64,000 nucleotides of DNA from Kingdonia uniflora (GCA_014058105.1 JACGCM010002671.1:248001-312000); one strand, 5' to 3'. Shown: positions 47,601-58,387, numbered from the stretch's first letter. The notes: generated by a model from the letters alone, not told the origin. Numbers and translations: made by a program.

Positions 47601-50600
47601 CCCGGAAGTCTACGTAAAAGAGTAAGTATGCACCTCAGGTAAACCGTGAATGTAGTTGGAGAGAGAGAGAGATGAATAGAGCAGAGAAAGATAAGTTATA
47701 TTCTGTGTCTTTTACTGAGGAAGAAAGGTGGTATTTATAGATGTTGGGTGATACAACGCCTCTCAGCTTTGAACTCCTAAAGAGTAGGTATCCTATCTGT
47801 TTGAGTAGAGCGTGTACAAGACTAAGCCAAAGTTTGAATTAAAAGAAACCAAGGCCCAAACCCAAAGAAGCCCAAATAAGAATTGGATAATATTTTATTA
47901 AAAAGATTAGGATGAGCCCAAGCTCCAAACCCAAGCCCAAGGCCTAAAGGAGTTTTTGAAAAAATCCAACAATCCCCCACTTTTAAAAAAAAAATTGAAG
48001 GAGAAAAGAAACGAGATAACAGTTTCGATATATAAAGATGTACATAAGTAAAGGTGTCCTTAGACTTGAACCATTACGTAGTAGACAATCTTCAACGTAT
48101 AAGAATAATAAGTGATCAGAGTCTTGAACTCATTATTCGCTTTTATATAGTGAGGAAAACCACATACAACCCTACCAGGTGCAAGTCCTAAATGCCAGCA
48201 CATTTCAGCCATGTACTTAATCCCAGTATAGGCGAAGGCTTTAGAGAAGTTAGCCTAATTTCTCATAGGAAGCGGCACTTCCATAATCACCTTGGTGAGT
48301 CTATGAAGAGTGTTCTTGTAGCTAGACACCCCACTCAAAGAATGAGATATAAAACTCATTAAGAGTTTAAGAAACTCAGCCTCACAGTCGCTTCAAGATA
48401 TCATGCATATATACATATATGTACAGCGAGTTGAACTCTGGAGTGACAAGTTCCTAATTGCATGATTCTATATCACAGTGATTTGTTTTCCCCATTGAAC
48501 CTATTTCTTGGGATTTTCAGTCATTTAGGTTGGGTTCCCACCACTTGTGATTCTATAACAGGCTTTAGCCCTATCCCTAAGGATGTGCTCCAAACTTTGT
48601 CACGAGACATCCCTTTCGTCAAAGGATCTGCCAAGCTGTTTTCCGATCTTACAAAATCCACTGTAACAGTACTAGATGAGAGGTAACCTCTCATCGTACT
48701 GTGCTTGCGACGTATCGCTAACTTCTTACCATTATAGTAATTGTTATGTACTCTGGCTATCGCAGCAGTACTATCTGAGTGGATCAGTATCGGCGGTAAA
48801 GGCCTACTCCATAAAGGAATATAAGACAAGAGTTATTTCAACCAACTTGCCTCCTCACTAGCTGTAGCTAGTGCTACTAACTCAGACTCCATAGTCGACT
48901 GAGCTAGAATCGTTTGTTTCTTGGATCTTCAAGAAATCGACCCGCCAGCTATACTAAACACGTATTCGCTGGTGGCTTTGGAATCATCCGAAAATAAGTT
49001 CCAATCTGCATCACTAAATCCATCAAGGACCGCGGGAAACTTATGATAGTGTAAACCCAAGTTCATGGTCCTTTTTAGGTGCCGCATAACTCGATCAATA
49101 GCACCCAAGTGTGCCAAAAAACCTGGTTTACTTGTGAATTTACATAGAACCCATACATCATAAGCTATATCGGGTCTAGTAAAGTCCGTAGCGTAGCGAA
49201 GGCTACTAATAATACTTGCGTATTCTTCCTGTCTAACTGTTTCCCCCAAGTTCTTTAAAAGTTTAACTTGTGGTTCACAAGGTGTACAAGCAGGTCTACG
49301 GTCAAAATATTTGTACTTCAAGATCTTCTCAATGTAATGAGATTGATCAAGAGTAATGCCAGTGTCTGTGCGTGCGATCTTCATGCCTAAAATAACACTA
49401 GCCTTACCTAGGTCATTCATATCAAAATTATTATTAAGCATATTTTTGGTTTCTAAAATGATATCAAGTGTAGAACCAAAAATGAGTAGATCGTCAACGT
49501 ATAGGCATATCATAATACAACTTTCACCAGATACTTTATAATATAGGTATTTATCAACAACGTTAATCTTAAAATCATTTGAAAGAAGTAATTGGTCGAT
49601 CTTGTCGTGCCACTGTTTTGGAGCTTGTTTTAGACTGTATAAGGTTTTGTTCAGCTTGCAAACTTTGTGTTCCTCACCAGGTATCACAAAGCCTTCAGGC
49701 TGATCCATATATAATTCATCTTCAAGATCTTTATTTAAAAAAATAGTTTTTACATCCATTTGGTGAATAATCAGATCGTGCACGGCAACAACGGCCAATA
49801 ATACTCTAATGGTTGTCACACGGGTATTTGGGGAATATGTGTCGAAGAAATCAATATTTTCCTTTTGCACATATCCCTTTACTACAAGTCTTGCCTTATA
49901 TTTATCTATAGTACCATCTGGTTTAAGTTTCCTTTTTAATATTCATTTACACCCAATAGAACGACTACCATGGTTAACTAAATCCCAAGTTTCATTTGTA
50001 GTAAGAGAATCCATTTCACCATCAATGGCCTCTTGCCACAAATCAGCGTCACTTGAGGTTAACGCTTCTCTGATAGTATTGGGGTCAAATTCTAAGGTAT
50101 GTACAACATAATCATTACCAAAATCCTTAACAATCTTTAAACATTTACCTCTACGAAGTTCTGGGTCTGTATCATGAGAATCAACAACTCTAAGAACTTT
50201 TACTTGAAGTACATTAGGGGTTGAAGATGTAGAAGGTTGAGAACCCCCACTACTACTCCCACTGTCCCCAGTAAGTAGGGAAACTTATCCTCAAAGAAAT
50301 CAACATAAAGTAATTTAATGATTACATTATCCTTAATATCAAGAAACATGTAAGCTTTTCTGTTAATAGCATAACCAATGAAAACATATTCTAAAGCTCT
50401 AATAGCTAGTTTTATCCGTTTATGATCAGGTTTACGAACATAGGCTAAACAACCTCAAACCTTAAAATAGCTAACATTAGGTTTTTTTTTGTTCAAATTT
50501 CATAAGGTGACAATTCAGATGTGATATGAGGAATACGGTTTAAAACATGGCAAACAGATAATAATGCTTCACCCTATAAAGATTTAGGTGATCCAGAACT

Positions 50601-53600
50601 AAGTAATATAGCAACTATCGACTCAGTGTAAGTTCTATTTTTGCGTTCAACTTTACCGTTAGATTCTGGAGAATAAGGAGCAGTAGTTTCATGTATAATC
50701 CCTAATGATTCATACAAGTTTTGAAACTTTGGGCCTCTATCACTACAAAATCTTTTAATGTTTCTATCAAACTGATTTTTAACCTCTGTTACATATGTCC
50801 TAAACATATTTATAGCTTCACTTTTGTGACGCAGCAGGTAAACATGAGTATAGTTAGAATGATCATCTATAAAAGTTATAAAATATCTTTTACCATTTCA
50901 AGTGAGTGTTTCGTCCATTTCACATATGTCAGAGTGTACTAAGTCCAAAAGTTGTGATTCCCTTATAACATTTTTATGTGAGGTTTTAGTAATCTTAGCT
51001 TGACTACAAGATTGACATTTATCAAAATCATTTAAATCTACTTTAGGGATCATGGCAAGTTTACTTATATTGTGTACTAACTTCTTATTAACATGGCATA
51101 GTCTAGAGTACCAAATATTAAAATAAGACAACAAGTAAGCAAAAGCAGATTTATTCATTTTAATACTCATCTTGAACATTCCATTACAAGCAAAATCATT
51201 TCCCTTAAAAACCCCACCCTTAGTCAAAATGTACTGATCAGACTCAATGATCTGCTGAAATCCTGCCTTGTTGAGAAGATAGCCAGAAACAAGATTTTTT
51301 CTCATTTCAGGAGTGTGCATTACATCCTTTAGAGTCACTGTCCTTCTAGAGGTAAATACCAGTTCAACATCTCCAGTGCCTAGCACTTTGGTTCAATGGG
51401 AATCTCCAAGTAGCACCTTCTGGTTTTCAGTCTCCTTGTAGGTTTTGAACCAATTCCGTTCATAGCATACATGCCTACAAGCGCCCGAATCAGCCCACCA
51501 CCCATCGGTTCCATCGACCATGTTGATCTCTGTGATCATAGCCATTAAGGGCTCTTCGGTAACATTAGCCTGAGCAACAGGTTTGCGGTTCCGGCAATTT
51601 CTAGATATGTGTCCAATCTTGTTACACTTGAAGCACATAATAGAAATTGTTATGTTATATGGGGGGCTTGTTGGTTCGTTCCCTTATTAGGATTCTAGTG
51701 TCCATATTTCTTACAGTTATTTGGATTACCACCGTTAGGACGGTTGTTCCAATTACCGCCATTCTTAGCCTTGAAAGGTTTCCCTTTAGGTTTCAGATGG
51801 ACCTTCCCTTTGGCTTGAACCAAAAGGATTTCCTCTTTCAGGTTTTGTTTTCTAGATTCTTCTTCAACCCTAAGACGAGTAATCAAGTTCTCCATAGTAA
51901 GTTCCTTTGACTTGTGTCGCAGGATATTTTTATAGTATTTCCAATTCGGCGGTAATTTGTCAATCATCACGGCAACCTGAAATTGTTCATCAAGAGGTAT
52001 CCCTTCGGACATGATCTCATGCGCAATTCGTTGTAACTCATGTGATTGGGAAATTACCGACTTATCGTCGACCATATTGAACTTGAGATATCGGCTTACG
52101 GCAAACTTTTTAGAGCCTGCCTCTTCCGTATCATACTTCTTATGTAATGCATCCCAAACAGTTTTCACTGATTCAGACTGTAAATAGTAATCGTACAGTT
52201 CGTCCTCTAAACCGTTCAGAATGAAATTACGGCATTTGAAATCAGCCTCAGTCCAGTTTGAAATAGTTTTTAAGGTTTTGTCATATTCGTTTAGAATAAG
52301 ATCAGGGTCTCCTGCAGGTACAGGAACGGGAGGTTCAACATGGCATTCTTGTTCCAGAACATATGCAACTTCCTTAAGTGTGAGATAAATAATATTTTGT
52401 TATTCTACCTCTTGAAGTTGAAGTTGAAGTTGAGACTATCAAACTTAGAGGGTTTGTTGGAATCAAACTTCAACACTTCAGAAGAAAGAGCCATATTGCA
52501 GATAAAAAATACTCTTTAAAACTGTAGAATATAAAGTTTAAACCTGTAAAAATAGCTTTCCTCTTGGTTTATGCAACAGCAAGAAGCAAATGGAAACAAC
52601 AACAGTAACATGAGTTTATAGGTAGCAGCAATAAGCACCAACCAAGTTTTTTTACAGCGAATAACGACAGTAACACAGTTGTAACAGCAGCGAGTTAACA
52701 GCAAATAACAAACATCATCAGGTCTGATTTGCTGTGCAAAAACAGGCAGATTTCAGCTCATGAAGCAGACAGATTTCAGTGCAAGAAACAAGCGGATTTC
52801 AACGCAAGAACAAGAACTGGTAGATTTCAACTGATTTCAGCTCAAAAAATAGACAGATTTCAGCTCAAAAAACAGGCAGATTTTAGCGTAAGAACAGCTC
52901 CGGTTAACACCTCGTAATGTGTAAACAGCTCCTGTGACAAAGAGATAGTAGAATAGTAACAGCTCGAGGCGTGGGTCGTACTCTCTTTAAAGTGTATTTT
53001 GACCTACCTCGGGTAAGGCAACGAATGTCTGATCTCTTCCAAGATACAACGAGCGTAACGTATACAGCAGCTTCAGTTATCCCGGAAGTCTACGTAAAAG
53101 AGTAAGTATGCACCTCAGGTAAACTGTGAATGTAGTCGGAGAGAGAGATGAACAGAGCAGATAGAGAGAAGTTCTATTCTTTGTCTTCTACTGAGGAAGA
53201 AAGGTGGTATTTATAGATGTTGGGTGTTACAACGTCTCTCAGCTTTGAACTCCTAAATAGTAGGTCTCCTAGCCGTTTGAGGAGAACGTGTACAAAACTA
53301 AGCCAAAGTTTGAATTAAAAGAAACCAAGGCCCAAACCCAAAAAAGCCCAAATAAGAATTGGATAATATTTTATTAAAAAGATTAGGGTGAGCCCAAGCT
53401 CCAAACCCAAGCCCAAGCCCAAGCCCAAGGCCTAAATGAGTTTTTGAAAAAATCCAACAAACCCTAACCCCAAATATATCAATAAACTTTTTCCTCTCCG
53501 ACACCGCATGCTTCACAAACGCTCTAGACAACACAACCTTATGAATCTCCCCTCAACATAATCGCCAGCCTCAAAATCTTCCACGAAAGCTTCTTGAAGA

Positions 53601-55639
53601 TGAAGGAATTCATGTTCCCCACATAGCTTGGGACGAGATGCATGAGAACCTCCCTCAACATTCTTCTCTGATTTTTTCTTGAGAATAATAACAGCTCCTC
53701 GTAATTTTATATCTCAGATACACGTGTCAATCTTAAATACACGTGTCCTTGCCATACTTGACTAGTTTTACTGTTGAGAAGGTCTGAAAACCCGACCCAC
53801 CGACCCGATCCGAAAATAGATTCAGTTGCGATTCTGGTTCGGTTTATCTATAAATATTTTGGGTTGGATCGGCTCAGTTTTAAACCTTAATCGGTTCGGT
53901 TTCAAACTTCAAGAACCGATTCAGGCCGGTTCGATCTGATTTTTGGTCGAAAATCAACCCGAACCGACTCATGCTCAGCCCTACCCAAAACGCTCACTCC
54001 TTTATGTATTAAATCCTTTATTTCTCACCATCACAATTTTAGCCAACGGAAAATTTTATAAGCACTACTTTTATATTAATAACATTCTTATATTAATACC
54101 GCGGTGGTGGTATTAACATATGTCACCCCCGCGGTATTAATATATGGAGGTTTTGCTGTAGTTTCTTCTTAACTCAATATCCTCAAGTTTTTACTTCGAT
54201 CTTCATAAACAGACATCCTAAAGGTGTACTAGATAGCAAATATGTGCCATTGTGAGGTGACTACAGTAGCTAGATGAGACTGACATAGTTGGATTATTAG
54301 ACCCCTACTACTTATTACTGTGCTGCCCTTGCAATTCTGTTCCTGGACTGTGAATGATAAGATTTTTTTTCTCAGGTGATGCGCTCCAATCATGGGGGTG
54401 ACTATACTGTAACTGAGCTTAACTCAATAAAGTGGTCGTTCAACAACATTCCGCAGGTGAGGTTTTAGATGTTACATGCACATTTCGAGATATATTTATA
54501 TTTATATGTTTTCTTTAATATTACCTCGGATTACATTGAGATATTTTGCATCTCCTCAGGTTTATTGATTTTCTTTTGCCTAATGCCCCTCTAGTAATCA
54601 ATTTATGTATTTGAATATATCTGACTGGCAATTGACATTTACTCTGAAACTGAGAGTTTGCCCTTCGGTATATCTTACTAATCGTACTTTCATGTATGAG
54701 ATACTCCTAACCTATAGAGAGTAGAGTGGGCGATGGTACTGGTTGTAACAGAATTGTATAGCCACTTGTCAAGCTCATATTTTTGGTGCTCATACAGATT
54801 CTTGTGCCAATTGCCAATGGCACAGAAGAGATGGAAGCCACCATGATCATCGATATTCTGCGCCGAGCCAAGGCAAATGTGGTAGTCGTCTCTGTTGAAG
54901 ATAAATTAGAAGTTGCCACTTCCAGAGAGGCGAAACTTGTAAGGGAATTGCGCCGAGGGGTGAAACTTGTGGCTGATATGCTCCTTATTGAGGCCGCTAA
55001 ACTATCATATGACCTAATCGTTTTACCGGTAAGTTGAGTTTGCCGTCTAAGCACTGTCGTATGACGTGCTGTATTTGCAGTCTTGGACCAGTATATTGTA
55101 TCTAAACTTCATTAATATATTGTGCTGTATCGTGATTCTTTCAACCAGGTTAAATGACTGAACCATCCACCAAAAAAGTTATGCTTCTTTTCAGGGGGGA
55201 ATACCTGGTGCCCAAGCATTCTCGCAGGCAGAAAAGCTGGTAAATTTGCTTAAAAAACAGATGGAATCGAGTAAATCATACGGAGCTATATGTGCATCCC
55301 CAGCTTTAGTCCTAGAACCACATGGCTTACTTCAGGCACGACATTTACATTCATCTATCAATTTTTCTCTTTGTTAAACTCTATCCATGTTTAGAGCTTT
55401 CATTGAGTATCAACTTTTCTTCCTAAATGCAGGGTAAGAAGGCAACAGCTCATCCACCCCTGTGCAATAAGCTTTCAGATCAAAGTGAAACTGAGAATAG
55501 GGTTGTGGTTGATGGCAACTTGATCACCAGCAGAGGCCCTGGAACCGCCATGGAGTTTTCACTGGCAATTGTTGAGAAATTCTTTGGGCATGAAAAAGCG
55601 GTAGAGCTTGCAAAGTCTATGGTTTTCACGCATCCTTAG
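41638..55639 (+). CDS. DJ1: DJ-1/PfpI family protein with two DJ-1 domains, intact, 8 exons
   Basis: Homologue of Arabidopsis DJ1A/DJ1B, glyoxalase III-like/deglycase stress proteins of cytosol and nucleus. Exons: 41638-41658, 41737-41937, 42025-42174, 42336-42518, 54376-54456, 54798-55028, 55195-55335, 55433-55639. All junctions are phase 0, giving 404 residues. Domain 1 starts [14 protein letters not shown] with nucleophile Cys in [10 protein letters not shown]. Domain 2 starts [14 protein letters not shown] with Cys in [10 protein letters not shown]. Both have SRGPGT-MEFSLA-VEK-FG. The nucleophile Cys and early Glu are present in both domains. Domain 2 has an extra ~12 residues ([16 protein letters not shown]). 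Intron 4 is 11.9 kb and full of transposons; intron 7 begins GC. The ATG is the first in a short exon after a pyrimidine-rich leader. Expression is not shown by sequence alone. Confidence 0.9.
42908..45031 (+). mobile_element. Small non-autonomous LTR retrotransposon, 2.1 kb
   Basis: LTRs at 42908-43267 and 44674-45031 are flanked by ATTAT (42903-42907 and 45032-45036). The primer site TTGGTACCAGAGC at 43269-43281 matches initiator tRNA-Met use. A TATA-like TATAAAA is at 43074-43080. Each LTR opens with a hairpin, CGTGGTCGTACCCACGACCACG-like. The ~1.4-kb interior has no gag-pol motif. It lies in DJ-1 intron 4, sense to the gene. Confidence 0.88.
43526..44368 (+). CDS. Unidentified acidic/basic ORFs inside the small LTR element
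   Basis: Three adjacent open frames fill the interior: 43526-43714 ([20 protein letters not shown]), 43711-43944 ([20 protein letters not shown]) and 43937-44368 ([20 protein letters not shown]), the first two and the last two overlapping by a few bases. They have charged, helix-prone composition in the first two and [19 protein letters not shown] in the third. None is recognised as gag, protease or RT. They may be remnants of one longer ORF broken by frameshifts, or a captured gene piece. Confidence 0.35.
45037..45435. other. Intron 4 sequence between elements
   Basis: Ordinary AT-rich DNA with no ORF or repeat I can name. Confidence 0.4.
45440..46060 (-). mobile_element. LINE RNase H fragment
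   Basis: Minus strand reads [36 protein letters not shown], a mid-domain acidic region ([13 protein letters not shown]) and the tail [20 protein letters not shown]. This is the RNase H-like domain at the 3' end of plant L1-type LINEs, with stops and frameshifts. Only the last ~600 bp of a LINE is present, a typical 5'-truncated insertion, here in DJ-1 intron 4. Confidence 0.7.
47106..47971 (-). repeat. 3' LTR of the copia element
   Basis: 866 bp with TG...CA ends. TATA-like CTATAAATAC (minus) at 47740-47731. It contains short GCAGATTTYAGC repeats near 47320-47400. Confidence 0.9.
48500..50560 (-). pseudogene. RT: Copia reverse transcriptase/RNase H, disrupted
   Basis: The largest open frame (49870-48929) has [48 protein letters not shown] (catalytic YVDD) and LGMKIARTD. 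It ends in the start of RNase H ([20 protein letters not shown]). After a stop it continues with [18 protein letters not shown] and, from 48829, [16 protein letters not shown] and KHSTMRGYL, with SLADPLTKG at the end. RT N-terminal linker remnants extend upstream to about 50560 with several stops. This would copy element RNA into DNA; this copy cannot be translated as a unit. Confidence 0.9.
50574..51386 (-). pseudogene. int: Copia GAG-pre-integrase and integrase core
   Basis: From 51386: [20 protein letters not shown], then the zinc finger [15 protein letters not shown] ... [14 protein letters not shown]. The core follows with [12 protein letters not shown] (first D), a stop, [17 protein letters not shown], then [11 protein letters not shown] (second D, usually SDRGGEF) and [15 protein letters not shown] (E). 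The DDE triad is present although the frame is broken once. It lies between protease and RT as in copia elements. Confidence 0.88.
51393..52494 (-). pseudogene. gag-pro: Copia gag and protease
   Basis: Gag starts ATG at 52494 ([20 protein letters not shown]), with an early stop. It continues with a UBN2-type core: [35 protein letters not shown] and [18 protein letters not shown] [15 protein letters not shown] knuckle [14 protein letters not shown] (from 51638) follows, then the protease motif [13 protein letters not shown] at about 51500. The gag ATG lies only 28 nt from the 5' LTR (52523). Confidence 0.88.
52523..53459 (-). repeat. 5' LTR of the copia element
   Basis: 937 bp, 71 bp longer than its partner, with extra GCAGATTTCAGC-type units at 52735-52880. 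TATA-like CTATAAATAC (minus) at 53216-53207. Confidence 0.9.
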
Positions 55640-57030
55640 AACTTGCAAGTTTTTCCGATACTGAAACTTAGTATAAAGAGCAACAAGTTGACAACTAAGG
55701 CACTTTAGAATATGAAAATGTGTAAGCGGGGTTACTCAAATAGTTCTTGTTGTTGTAGAAAATGTACCTAGAGGTGTTGCTTGTTAGAATACTAGTACTA
55801 CCCGTGGCTCGCCATGGCAACAACGTCAACGCGCCTTTGGCGCTATATAATTTTCCAATAACGCGCCTTCGACGCTAAAACTACCGCTCATGAAAATAAT
55901 TAATATTTTAAGATGATTAGGGTGATGCATAGTCTTAAAAACACCTATATAATCAGGATCTAATTAAAATAAGCCATAATGGAAATGCAACGAAATCATT
56001 AGTGCATGAAGCTTTAAAGTAACCAGATATTTAATATAACTAAAAACTGGATTCTGAGAAAGTAAAATATGTTTTACCAAAACATGAAGGAAGAGAATAA
56101 AATATGACAACAAACTCAAATAAAATATGTTATACTCAAATGTAAAATAAGTCCACGAATCGGATACTCACAACATGTTTCCCACAAATCGGATGCCAAC
56201 AACACGGCCATAACAGAACCTGCTTGATTTACTTATATAAGCAACACAAAGGACTCATGACAAGGGGGACTAACAATCCTAAATATGCACAAACTGGCCT
56301 CTTTGGTGTGCTACTATGATCGAAACTCTGTAACGCATATAAATTATAACCACCAATTTGTAGGCATTCATCATTATCTGCACATTATCTGTACATTGTT
56401 AACTCATCATAATAGAAGTCTGGAACATATGAAACACTGACTTAAATTGCATGACACCATTGTAATCAAGATATATAGACTATATTATTTACAAACAAAA
56501 GAATTACAATGGTTGTAATGACCGTATCTTTCCCTTTTTGCTAGCAGAAGTAACCACACGGAACATCCAAATACCAGTTAGAATAGATCGTGAAGTGGAT
56601 ACCTGCATGTCCAGACATGCCTACTCCAGCTGCTGGTTGTGCAGAAACATTCTCAGCTTGATGAAAATGAAGTTCCAAATGATTCACTGATAGGCTGCAT
56701 CAGGGTTGATACTTGACAGTGAAGGAATGCATTGGCTTGGACGCATGGTCGATAATGGAGGATGAATCCAATGTCTATTTCAATATATAACATTTTTTTT
56801 GGGCTGCAATCATCTATGTTCCTGTTTAACTCTAACTTTAGGCATTTCTTCCAGCTCCCTCCCCGTATTCAGTACTTCCCCAGTTATAGGAAGAAGTTCC
56901 ATTGGCCTAAACATGATAGGGGATCCTAAAACAAAAATTAAAACGATTAAGCACATGCATATCCAGTTTAATACAAAGGAAAAGGAAAAGAAGAGCCCTA
57001 CAGTAAATTTGATTTTGAATTTGAAACTAT
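55640..57030. other. DJ-1 downstream region and Helitron body
   Basis: The DJ-1 3' UTR probably lies in 55640-55790. From 55792 the sequence is Helitron-like and then AT-rich with no recognised gene. Confidence 0.45.
55792..55880 (-). mobile_element. Helitron 3' terminus
   Basis: On the minus strand the sequence ends ...GGGTAGTACTAG followed by T, the CTRR-T rule of Helitrons. A GCCATGGC/GTGGCTCGCC hairpin lies just upstream, with AACGCGCC...GGCGCTA words further in. Closely similar to the terminus at 60332. Confidence 0.65.
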
Positions 57031-57047
57031 AAAATTGAGTAATACCT

Positions 57048-57145
57048 CGTCTCCCCTGATGATGAGCACATTCCTGTGGCTCGCCACGATGATTCCGTCG
57101 ATGCACCTTCGACGCTACATAATCGGCCATTAACGCTAAAACTAT
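57048..57145 (-). mobile_element. Decayed third Helitron-like terminus
   Basis: CTGTGGCTCGCCACGATGAT, CACCTTCGACGCTACATAAT and TAACGCTAAAACTA match the terminal region at 55800-55885, but the CTAG end is lost. It may mark a Helitron inserted in or beside another. Confidence 0.5.
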
Positions 57146-57254
57146 TGCAATTGCAAATAATAGGGAAAATAATTTGATACATCTGAAATAATTTTGAAAT
57201 TAGCATGATACATCTGAAATAATTTGATGTTTGGGATGAAAAATAACATAACAG

Positions 57255-57485
57255 TACCTCATCAAGTATATAAAGTGGGGTTGGTTTGAAGAGAAGCAAC
57301 GCCAGAATAAGAGAAAGTGCAAGTAGAGATCGTTGCCCTCCACTAAGTTCCGACATCGGCTGTTTCCAGACATTACCAAATGCAACTCGAACTTCAAGAC
57401 CATCCAAGAAAGTACATCCTTCAGGGGGCTCTAGTTTTGCCATCGTTCCGGCAATAATGTAGAAAAGATGGATCCAAAATCACTG
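57255..57485 (-). pseudogene. SMC2: SMC2 (condensin) exon fragment
   Basis: Minus strand: after an AG acceptor comes GSIFSTLLP, a 1-nt deletion, then [40 protein letters not shown] and [20 protein letters not shown], ending at DE before a GT. This is the C-terminal ATPase half of a condensin SMC2 subunit, with the ABC signature LSGGQ and Walker B LYILDE. The rest of the ~1170-residue protein is absent. Intron borders are kept on both sides, so it is a genomic capture, lying between Helitron termini. Confidence 0.85.
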
Positions 57486-57517
57486 CACAAAAAACAAATG
57501 CAATATAACCAATAAGT

Positions 57518-57785
57518 ATTTGAGGATTAGCAAATGGTACCTGGGTCTTCCTTTACTTGCTTGTAAACTCAGTGAAAAGGAATATAGGCCTTTGGTTGAG
57601 AAAATTCAGAAGAAAACAAACTGGAAAAGTAAGCTGCTTTCTTATGGGGGAAGATTAGAATTAATCAAAAGTGTTCTTAGTTCCTACTCAATGTTTTGGG
57701 CTGGTTGTTTTGACTTCCCTAAATCAGTTATACACAAAATTGAGCAGTTGTTTAGGGTGTTTTTATGGAGTGGGACTGAAACTAC
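57518..57785 (+). mobile_element. LINE reverse-transcriptase fragment
   Basis: Reads LRISKWYLGLPLLACKLSEK, YRPLVEKIQKKTNWKSKLLS, YGGRLELIKSVLSSYSMFWA and IHKIEQLFRVFLWSG. This is the thumb/connection part after the RT palm of plant L1-type LINEs. No palm (YADD) block is present upstream. Confidence 0.8.
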
Positions 57786-58084
57786 CAAGTGTTTGTCTGC
57801 AATAGCATGAAGTGATTCAAAGATGCTTTTATCAGGTATTGGCTAGGGAACAATGTGCATCACATTCACTACCAAGCCATATAAATAGGTACAGAACATG
57901 GATGTTATCAGGTTAACATAGTCATTCAATGTAGTTGGTTCAAGGCCATCTATTTCACAAAAATGAGGCGGGAACAACCAAGAAGGGAGAATAACTACAA
58001 TTATTAAGATTGTATTTTCTGCAATTACATCGTGCTTTCCTGATAGTAAGACTTATGATTTATGAACAATAGGCGAATTCTGCG

Positions 58085-58270
58085 TCCCCAGGATGGCAGT
58101 GAATGACAAATGTAAGCTGAAGTTTTTGGAACTAAAGGCGAAGAGGAACTACCGGTTCATTGTGTTCAGGAAAAGATACAGCAGGTGATGGTGGAAAGGT
58201 TGGGAGAACCTGATGAAAGTTATGAGGATTTCTTTGCATGCTTACCTCCCAATGAATACCGGTTCATTGT
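58085..58270 (+). pseudogene. ADF: Actin-depolymerizing factor exon fragment
   Basis: After CCCAG it reads MAVNDKCKLKFLELKAKRNY then RFIVF. Following a short indel it continues with KIQQVMVERLGEPDESYEDF and FACLPPNEYRF. These are residues from near the N-terminus of plant ADF/cofilin, which severs actin filaments. The actin-binding long helix and C-terminus are missing. The start at an AG acceptor fits the usual ADF intron 1 position. Another captured genomic exon in the Helitron region. Confidence 0.82.
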
Positions 58271-58387
58271 TCCGCATATGAACTATTGTTAGAATGTGTG
58301 TTGTGATTATCTCAACTTTATGGAATATATTTGTGGGGTAGAAAGATGGTAGAAATATATTGGAAAGGAAAGTAGCAAGTATTGTAC

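Larger units (their letters stand above)
47106..53459 (-). mobile_element. Ty1/copia retrotransposon, 6.35 kb
   Basis: LTRs (47106-47971 and 52523-53459) bound a minus-strand gag-protease-integrase-RT-RNase H order, the copia order. The purine tract AAAGTGGGGGAT lies beside the left (3') LTR. AACC flanks both ends, a short target duplication. Several stops and frameshifts make it non-functional. It is antisense to DJ-1, in intron 4. Confidence 0.92.
46715..53983. mobile_element. hAT-like MITE, split by the copia element
   Basis: Begins TAGAGGTGAGAAAAAACCGA and ends CATGCTCAGCCCTA, the TAGGG-TGAGCA type of inverted terminus. Both ends carry clustered CGGTTCGG/CCGAACCG words. Flanks CCCAAAAT (46707-46714) and CCCAAAAC (53984-53991) form an 8-bp duplication with one change, as for hAT. 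The own sequence is about 0.9 kb and non-coding. Confidence 0.75.
46410..54158. mobile_element. Pogo/Emigrant-like MITE split by nested insertions
   Basis: Left end CAGTAAAACCTCTCTATATT at 46410; right end TATATGGAGGTTTTGCTG at 54158. They are inverted copies of the CAGTAAAACCTCTATAAATTAATA-type terminus of Emigrant/pogo-like plant MITEs. The own sequence is only 46410-46706 and 53992-54158, about 460 bp. TA follows the right end; the left flank is AA, so the TA duplication is not perfect. Confidence 0.65.

Noticed and set aside
54707..55054. 115-codon minus-strand ORF
   Set aside because: It is the shadow of DJ-1 exon 6 on the other strand.
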